A stretch of DNA of 20,193 bases from Porticoccaceae bacterium. GTDB lineage: Bacteria > Pseudomonadota > Gammaproteobacteria > Pseudomonadales > Porticoccaceae. The DNA lies in assembly GCA_023255165.1 (NCBI GenBank), contig JALRJD010000205.1, positions 1 through 20,193 on the forward strand, written 5' to 3'. Positions 15,357 to 20,193 of the stretch are shown here, one piece after another (the stretch's first letter is position 1; the number at the start of each line of letters is the position of its first letter). The translations under genes and the position numbers were made by a program. The notes below the pieces were generated by a model. That model made no database searches, was not told the DNA's origin, and saw only the letters and a program-made list of their open reading frames with translations.

Positions 15357-17444
15357 ATGTACTCCGATGAACCACTGCATATTTTAATCGTCGAAAAATC
15401 CAATGATGAAGCCAATCGCTTTATCAGCATTTTGCGCAGCGCCGACCTGGTTATCGACGCCAAGCTGGCGAGCAGTGAAGAACAGCTGCAAAAGTACATT
15501 TCGATGCGCAACTGGGATCTGCTGATTGCCGCCCAGAACTTTAAAAAGGTTCCTGCGCAAAATATTTTCCAACGCATCCGCCGTGCCGAAAGAGACCTGC
15601 CGGTTATTTTGATCAGCCACAAATACGACCCCAAACTACTGATTGAAGGGATGCGGCTTGGTGCTGTGGATGTTGTTGTAGAAGATCAGGACCAACATCT
15701 GATCAAAGTGGTTCAACGATCGCTACAAAATGTGTATGAGCGCCGTCAGTCCCGGGAGTGGGAGCGCAAACTGTCACTGGCGGAAAAGCGCGCCCAGCAT
15801 CTTATGAATATCTCCCGCTTCCCTATCGCGATCATCAAAGAGGGAGTCTACGTTTACGCTAATGATGCCTGCGCTAATATCTTTGGTTTCGCCACACCAG
15901 ACGAGATGCTGTGCCTGCCGATTATCGACAATATTGCCCACGATGATCGGGAAAAACTGAAAACCTATATGGTGCCATTGCACAGCGCCGAAGAGATAAA
16001 ACCCTTTGAAGAGAGGGTGAAAATTGTCGATATCAATGATATCGAGAGCGATGCATTTCTGGAGATACACCAGATCCAACACGACGGAGAACCAGCGCTG
16101 CAGTTTACGATAAACAAAGACAAACTGATGGATGTGGCAAGCGCCCAGCCGGGCAGCGAAATCGCCGCTGAATACAGTGCCATACAGCCGCATCTGGTCT
16201 ACGAGCTGATCAGTCGCGGCATTGGCCGCTCGGTGCAGAGTGGTCAGGATTGCATGCTGCTCAATATACAGGTCGATCAATTCAATCAGCTGAAGGAGGA
16301 TCTGGGTATTGCCAAGGCAGAGAAGCTGGCTCATTCACTGGTGATGTTTATCGTCAAACTGTTTGAGCAAAATTTTGACTGCGGCAGAATCTCGGAAAAC
16401 TGTTTTGTGATCGTGCTCAACGACAGCACTGAGCAAAAAACCACCGAGCTGGCCAGCAAGATCGCCCAGCAAATCAGCCAACAGGTGTTCGATATAGGCG
16501 ATGAAACATTTTCTCTGACCGCCTCTATCGGTATCACATTGCTCAACGAAAATGTCTCCTCCGTGGAACGCGCCCTTGAGCGCAGTGAAGAGGCGATTGC
16601 ACAACTGCGTGGCGATACTGAGCTGGGTAATGGCGCCAAATTTTATATCCCGGACATTCACTCCGATGAAATTTCAAAATCCGAAGCGGTGGTGATCACA
16701 GCCAAAAGCCTGCTCGCCAGAAATGCCTTTTTAATTCGCTATCAGCCCATAGTCGGCCTGATTGATAGCGACAGCGGCAAGGAATATTACGAAGTGATAC
16801 TCGGCATCAATAAAGAGATTCCGTCGAGCGAAATACCGGAAGACTTTATCACCAATCTGTTTAAATCAGAGATTGCCGCAGAAGTTGACCGATGGGTAAT
16901 TGGGCAGGCGCTAGCGTCTCTTGCGGACAAACTGAAAACCCATCCGGAGACACAGTTATTTATTAATATCAGCGCACAATCTTTTACTGACAGCGAATTT
17001 TTACCCTGGCTGAAAAAAGCTCTGGACGACACCAAGCTTCCCGACAATGTGTTGATTTTCCAATTCCGCGAAAACGATGCGGTGCGCTATTTGAATCAGG
17101 CCGCGGAACTGTGCAAGCAGATGAAAAAATTTAATGGGCAGTTGTGTATCAGCAACTTTGGCTTGGCCATCAATCCACTTAAAACCCTGGAGCGAGTCAA
17201 GGCCGATTTCGTCAAGATAGACCGCCTGATTGTCGAGAAGCTGGCGGAGGGCGATGAGGGTAAAAAAGAGTTTCAAACCATTATGGGTGGCATGACCGGC
17301 ACCGGCATCGACGTGATTGTGCCCTTTGTTGAGAAGGCGACCATTATCCCCACGCTCTGGCAGCAGGGCGTGCAGTATATTCAGGGCCACTATATCAGCG
17401 AACCCTCGTTTACCATGGACTATGATTTTTCGACCGAGACCTAA
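15357..17444 (+). CDS. fimX: FimX-like c-di-GMP receptor (degenerate REC-PAS-GGDEF-EAL)
   Basis: The 695-residue product nearly equals P. aeruginosa FimX in length and domain order: REC-like (about 6-125), PAS (about 140-255), GGDEF (about 285-435) and EAL (about 445-690). Each output appears catalytically dead. The phosphoacceptor position of REC is Ala59, GGDEF reads SENCF (346-350), EAL reads EVI (479-481), and the DDFG motif is SNFG (599-602). NISAQ (537-541), VKIDR (619-623), PFVE (656-659) and a QGHYISEP tail are kept, which fits nucleotide binding without hydrolysis. FimX is known to bind c-di-GMP and PilB and to drive twitching motility. ATG 15357 is the only usable start after an in-frame stop at 15345. 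AAGGA lies 12 bases upstream. It converges with serB, as in Pseudomonas. Confidence 0.9.
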   Translation: MYSDEPLHILIVEKSNDEANRFISILRSADLVIDAKLASSEEQLQKYISMRNWDLLIAAQNFKKVPAQNIFQRIRRAERDLPVILISHKYDPKLLIEGMRLGAVDVVVEDQDQHLIKVVQRSLQNVYERRQSREWERKLSLAEKRAQHLMNISRFPIAIIKEGVYVYANDACANIFGFATPDEMLCLPIIDNIAHDDREKLKTYMVPLHSAEEIKPFEERVKIVDINDIESDAFLEIHQIQHDGEPALQFTINKDKLMDVASAQPGSEIAAEYSAIQPHLVYELISRGIGRSVQSGQDCMLLNIQVDQFNQLKEDLGIAKAEKLAHSLVMFIVKLFEQNFDCGRISENCFVIVLNDSTEQKTTELASKIAQQISQQVFDIGDETFSLTASIGITLLNENVSSVERALERSEEAIAQLRGDTELGNGAKFYIPDIHSDEISKSEAVVITAKSLLARNAFLIRYQPIVGLIDSDSGKEYYEVILGINKEIPSSEIPEDFITNLFKSEIAAEVDRWVIGQALASLADKLKTHPETQLFINISAQSFTDSEFLPWLKKALDDTKLPDNVLIFQFRENDAVRYLNQAAELCKQMKKFNGQLCISNFGLAINPLKTLERVKADFVKIDRLIVEKLAEGDEGKKEFQTIMGGMTGTGIDVIVPFVEKATIIPTLWQQGVQYIQGHYISEPSFTMDYDFSTET

Positions 17445-17468
17445 TGAACGATCATTAAACAAACAGGC

Positions 17469-18689
17469 TTAATCCAGCACCAGCGTATCTTTATCGCTGT
17501 AACCGAGCAGATAGAGAATGCCGTCCAGCCCTAGATTGGAAATTGACTGCTTTGCCGATGCTACCACCAGTGGCTTGGCGCGAAAGGCAATACCGAGACC
17601 TGCGATACTGAGCATCGGCAGATCGTTGGCACCATCACCCACGGCAATCACCTGCTGCAGATTCAATCCTTCGCGCTCGGCGATCTCGCGCAGTAATTCG
17701 GCCTTGCGCTGACCGTCGATAATCTCACCTTTCACCAGGCCGGTAACCGCGCCATTCTCAATATCCAGCTGGTTGGCGTAGACATAATCAACGCCCAAAC
17801 GGCGCTGCAAATACTCGCCAAAAAAGGTAAATCCACCGGAGACAATTGCGGTTTTGTACCCGAGTTTTTTCAATGTCGAAATAAGATGCTCGGCGCCTTC
17901 ATTGAGCCTCAGACGCTCGGCAACCGACTGCAAGACAGCGGCATCCAGCCCCTTGAGCAACGCCATGCGCTGGGTAAAGCTCTGCTTGAAGTCGAGCTCG
18001 CCCTGCATCGCCGCTTCGGTAATTGCCGCAACCTGTTCGCCGACGCCGGCCTCATGGGCCAACTCGTCGATGACCTCGGCATCAATCAGCGTCGAGTCCA
18101 TATCAAACACCACCAGACGGCGATTGCGACGGAAAATATTATCCTGCTGATACGCGATATCAATATCATACTCGCTGGCCAGCTCTAGCAGCGCACTCTT
18201 GAATTGCACCGCATCTTTCGGTTCACCGCGCACCGAAAACTCGACGCAAGCACGCCCCAGCTGTTCCGTTTCATTGAGCTTAATACGTCCGGAGAGACGC
18301 ACAATTTTGTCGATATTAAGCCCATATTCGCTGGTTACCGTGGCCACTGCGGCGAGGTGATCGGCCTCAATTTTGCGCGCCAGCAAGGTCACGATATAAC
18401 GCGCCTTGCCCTGCTGTTCAACCCAGTGCTGATAGCCCTGATCGCTGATTGGCGAAAATATCACCTGCATGCCAAGCGGAGTCAGGCTGCTTTTAACTGC
18501 CTCCATCAATGCATCGGATTGCTCGCTGCTCGGCACCGAGGCGAGAATGCCAAGGTTTAGCTGATCGTGGATAACCGCCTGGCCAATGTCGAGCACGGTT
18601 ACCGCAAAGCTCGAAAGCACATCTGTCACTGCACGGGTTACCCCCGGCTTGTCTTGCCCTGATACGTTTATCAGTAATATGTCTTTCAC
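17469..18689 (-). CDS. serB: Phosphoserine phosphatase SerB with N-terminal ACT-like domains
   Basis: The 406-residue product has two ACT-like regulatory regions (about 1-80 and 95-178) and a HAD phosphatase domain (about 188-406). The HAD motifs are complete: nucleophile Asp196 in DMDST, Ser284 in SGG, Lys329, and GDGANDLPM at 351-359. It hydrolyses O-phospho-L-serine, the last step of serine synthesis, which supplies substrate for cysE in this window. The long two-ACT form is the Pseudomonas type. The start is GTG 18689. An in-frame TAA lies six codons upstream, so no earlier start is possible, and no ribosome site is evident. The gene converges with fimX (24 bases) and diverges from ahpA. 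Confidence 0.95.
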   Translation of the reverse strand: MKDILLINVSGQDKPGVTRAVTDVLSSFAVTVLDIGQAVIHDQLNLGILASVPSSEQSDALMEAVKSSLTPLGMQVIFSPISDQGYQHWVEQQGKARYIVTLLARKIEADHLAAVATVTSEYGLNIDKIVRLSGRIKLNETEQLGRACVEFSVRGEPKDAVQFKSALLELASEYDIDIAYQQDNIFRRNRRLVVFDMDSTLIDAEVIDELAHEAGVGEQVAAITEAAMQGELDFKQSFTQRMALLKGLDAAVLQSVAERLRLNEGAEHLISTLKKLGYKTAIVSGGFTFFGEYLQRRLGVDYVYANQLDIENGAVTGLVKGEIIDGQRKAELLREIAEREGLNLQQVIAVGDGANDLPMLSIAGLGIAFRAKPLVVASAKQSISNLGLDGILYLLGYSDKDTLVLD

Positions 18690-18720
18690 AGAGTCTGGCC
18701 ATGGTTATTTTCAGGACGCT

Positions 18721-18726
18721 ATTATA
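18721..18726 (-). promoter_or_regulatory. serB: Candidate -10 box for serB
   Basis: A perfect TATAAT on the minus strand lies 31 bases upstream of the serB GTG, inside the 108-base serB/ahpA spacer. No matching -35 is evident at 16-18 bases. It would give a leader of about 25 nt without a ribosome site. Confidence 0.35.
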
Positions 18727-18797
18727 TAAAAGCCGGGGGAATAGGATAGAATGCGCGGCAAATAAATTTCAATCCGATACTGTTCAAGGATCTGGGG

Positions 18798-19997
18798 ATG
18801 CATCGCCAATATTCCATGGCTAAAAAACTGCCCGCGATGGTAGTTGCCCTGTGTCTGATTTTCGGCCTTCTCAGTTGGGCCTTGCTCTCCAGCCATGCCT
18901 CGGATGTCAGCCAAAAAACCCTGCGGGAAAAAGGCGACCTGACCATCAGCCAGCTGGTCGAGTTAATACGCGGTCCACTGTTTACCGGTGACACCATCAG
19001 CATTCAGGTGGCGCTGCAAAAAGTGACCGAAGACCCGATTATTCTCAGCGCCAGCGTCTACGATATCGGCGGCCAGTTGGTCGCGCAGAGTAAAAAGAGT
19101 TTCCCTGATACAGCCGTGGCCACCAACTTTAGCCGCGAGATCGCTCTGCAGGACACCCAGGCCGGCAGAGTGCTGATCAGTGTCGACAGCCAACCGATCA
19201 GGCAGCGTTTTAATCAGGTGGTCATCAACTGGCTATTGCTCTGGGGATTGTTTACCCTGCTCAGCGGCTATGGTTGCTACCATTACGCTGATCAACTGAG
19301 TCGACGTTTGCGACAGCTTACCAATCGACTGCCTGGCGGCTCGGATACTCTCGGCGATGAGGTGGCGGCACTGGAGCTGCGCCTGCAACCGCTGCTGTCG
19401 AAAGGCAGTGACGAATCACTATCGGACAATGATTACTACTGCTCGCTGATTACGGCGACGATCAAGAACCGTCAGCGCCTTGAGAGCCAGCTCAACCGGC
19501 AAAATCTCACCCAACTTTTTGAAAAAATTGATTACTGCACATTGCGTACATTGGAACTCTACGGCGGTCAGCGTATTGAGGGCGGCAACGGCAGCATTAA
19601 TTTTTATATTCGCTCGACGCAACTGTCGAAACAGCATCTGCTGATCTGCCTGATGGCGGTCTACTCTCTGCAGCAGCTGCTGGAGCGGCTCTCGGTAGAG
19701 CTCGGCATCGATCTGGAAATAGGCTGGGCGCTGTGCAGTGACAGTCTGCCCTCAGCGCCATTGTTTCGTCACCATGAAGGGCTCGATAAACTGAAAAGCG
19801 CCACCGGCGGTCTGGCCGCAGACCTTGAACCAGGGGTTGTCGCGATCCAGTCGAGAGAGTTTGATATTGAACAGCTGTCGTCCATTGCCCGCTTTCTGCC
19901 TTTCCGCGATCACTGTTTTATATTGCAGGGTTTTCCCGAGGGGCGCCAACTGCTGCTTGAAAAGCAGATTCAGCATCTGGTGGCTATTTGCCTTTAG
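18798..19997 (+). CDS. ahpA: AhpA/YtjB (Smp) family inner-membrane protein
   Basis: The 399-residue product has an N-terminal membrane helix (about 12-32), a periplasmic region of about 110 residues and a second helix (about 141-161). A cytoplasmic part of about 235 residues rich in Gln and Leu follows. This layout and its place divergent from serB match the YtjB/Smp family: ytjB is divergent from serB in E. coli, and Pseudomonas has the long form beside serB. The function is poorly known. The two-helix sensor-like shape lacks any kinase, GGDEF or HAMP motif that I can see. ATG 18798 has AAGGA seven bases upstream. It ends 12 bases before the stop of the convergent gene at the right edge. Confidence 0.75.
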   Translation: MHRQYSMAKKLPAMVVALCLIFGLLSWALLSSHASDVSQKTLREKGDLTISQLVELIRGPLFTGDTISIQVALQKVTEDPIILSASVYDIGGQLVAQSKKSFPDTAVATNFSREIALQDTQAGRVLISVDSQPIRQRFNQVVINWLLLWGLFTLLSGYGCYHYADQLSRRLRQLTNRLPGGSDTLGDEVAALELRLQPLLSKGSDESLSDNDYYCSLITATIKNRQRLESQLNRQNLTQLFEKIDYCTLRTLELYGGQRIEGGNGSINFYIRSTQLSKQHLLICLMAVYSLQQLLERLSVELGIDLEIGWALCSDSLPSAPLFRHHEGLDKLKSATGGLAADLEPGVVAIQSREFDIEQLSSIARFLPFRDHCFILQGFPEGRQLLLEKQIQHLVAICL

Positions 19998-20009
19998 GCT
20001 TATCAATCA

Positions 20010-20193
20010 CTACTGCAGAGCAAGCTTTGAGATATCCGGATTAACCGCTTTCACTGTCGGCAACTCGGCCTGTTTGAGAATATCGCTGCCAATTGGCTCC
20101 ACGGTCAGATGATTCAGATCCGGTAGCGGTACAAACTGCTGATCAGTGCGATCAGCCGCATCCAACACATCGGCACCCAGGGGCGCGACTGAA
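20010..20193 (-). CDS. C-terminal fragment of an unidentified protein (partial)
   Basis: An open minus-strand frame enters from the right edge (first full codon at 20190-20192) and stops at TAG 20010-20012, giving 60 residues. The fragment is hydrophilic and Asp/Pro-rich, with PLGADVLDAADR, PLPDLNHLTVEPIGSDIL and a final ISKLALQ. I see no recognisable motif. Support is the open frame with a coding-like residue mix and its convergent position against ahpA. Confidence 0.6.
   Translation of the reverse strand, partial: SVAPLGADVLDAADRTDQQFVPLPDLNHLTVEPIGSDILKQAELPTVKAVNPDISKLALQ

Noticed and set aside
15344..15370. Eight-codon mini-frame (ATG 15344 to TGA 15370) overlapping the fimX start
   Set aside because: AAGG lies directly against its ATG, too close to act as its ribosome site. 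That site better serves fimX ATG 15357.
17445..17468. Short inverted repeat AATGA/TCATT between fimX and serB as a terminator
   Set aside because: The stem is only five base pairs, AT-rich, and lacks a T-run.

Overview
The window is ordinary core chromosome of a gammaproteobacterium with moderate G+C. The evidence is the lpoA-yraN-diaA-dolP cluster, the rplM-rpsI / petA-petB-petC / sspA-sspB block, and a fimX-serB-ahpA block. From memory, both larger blocks match Pseudomonas gene order. Non-standard intergenic details and the mixture of blocks suggest a marine, Cellvibrionales-like lineage, but that placement is inference. I saw no tRNA, rRNA, insertion sequence, prophage or CRISPR array.

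Layout. Positions 1-1831 (+) hold the end of lpoA, then yraN, a DiaA-like SIS protein and the lipoprotein dolP, closed by a bidirectional terminator. Positions 1899-8093 (-) read in transcription order as rplM-rpsI, petA with a fused cytochrome b/c1 gene, sspA-sspB, and a thiolase. Hairpin terminators follow rpsI and the cytochrome gene. zapE (-) and zapG (+) diverge at about 9.4 kb, and zapG is followed by comF and cysE. cysE meets epmA (-) tail to tail, with epmA directly downstream of efp (-). From 13651 (+) come an unrecognised protein with a PilZ-like half-signature and a FimX-type REC-PAS-GGDEF-EAL protein. serB (-) and ahpA (+) diverge at about 18.7 kb. The right edge cuts the C-terminus of an unidentified minus-strand gene.

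How the genes work together. Cell-envelope upkeep is served by lpoA, dolP and zapG, and chromosome and division control by diaA and zapE. Respiration uses a complete bc1 set: the Rieske protein plus cytochrome b and c1 in one reading frame. Translation is served by L13, S9, and EF-P with its modifying ligase EpmA. Proteolysis uses the SspA regulator and the SspB ClpXP adaptor. Amino-acid synthesis covers serine (serB) and then cysteine (cysE). A c-di-GMP receptor module (FimX with its upstream partner gene) probably controls type IV pili.

The points most worth a second look are the b/c1 fusion, the unrecognised protein paired with FimX, and several dyad or hairpin elements lying on promoters and leaders of rplM, petA and sspA.
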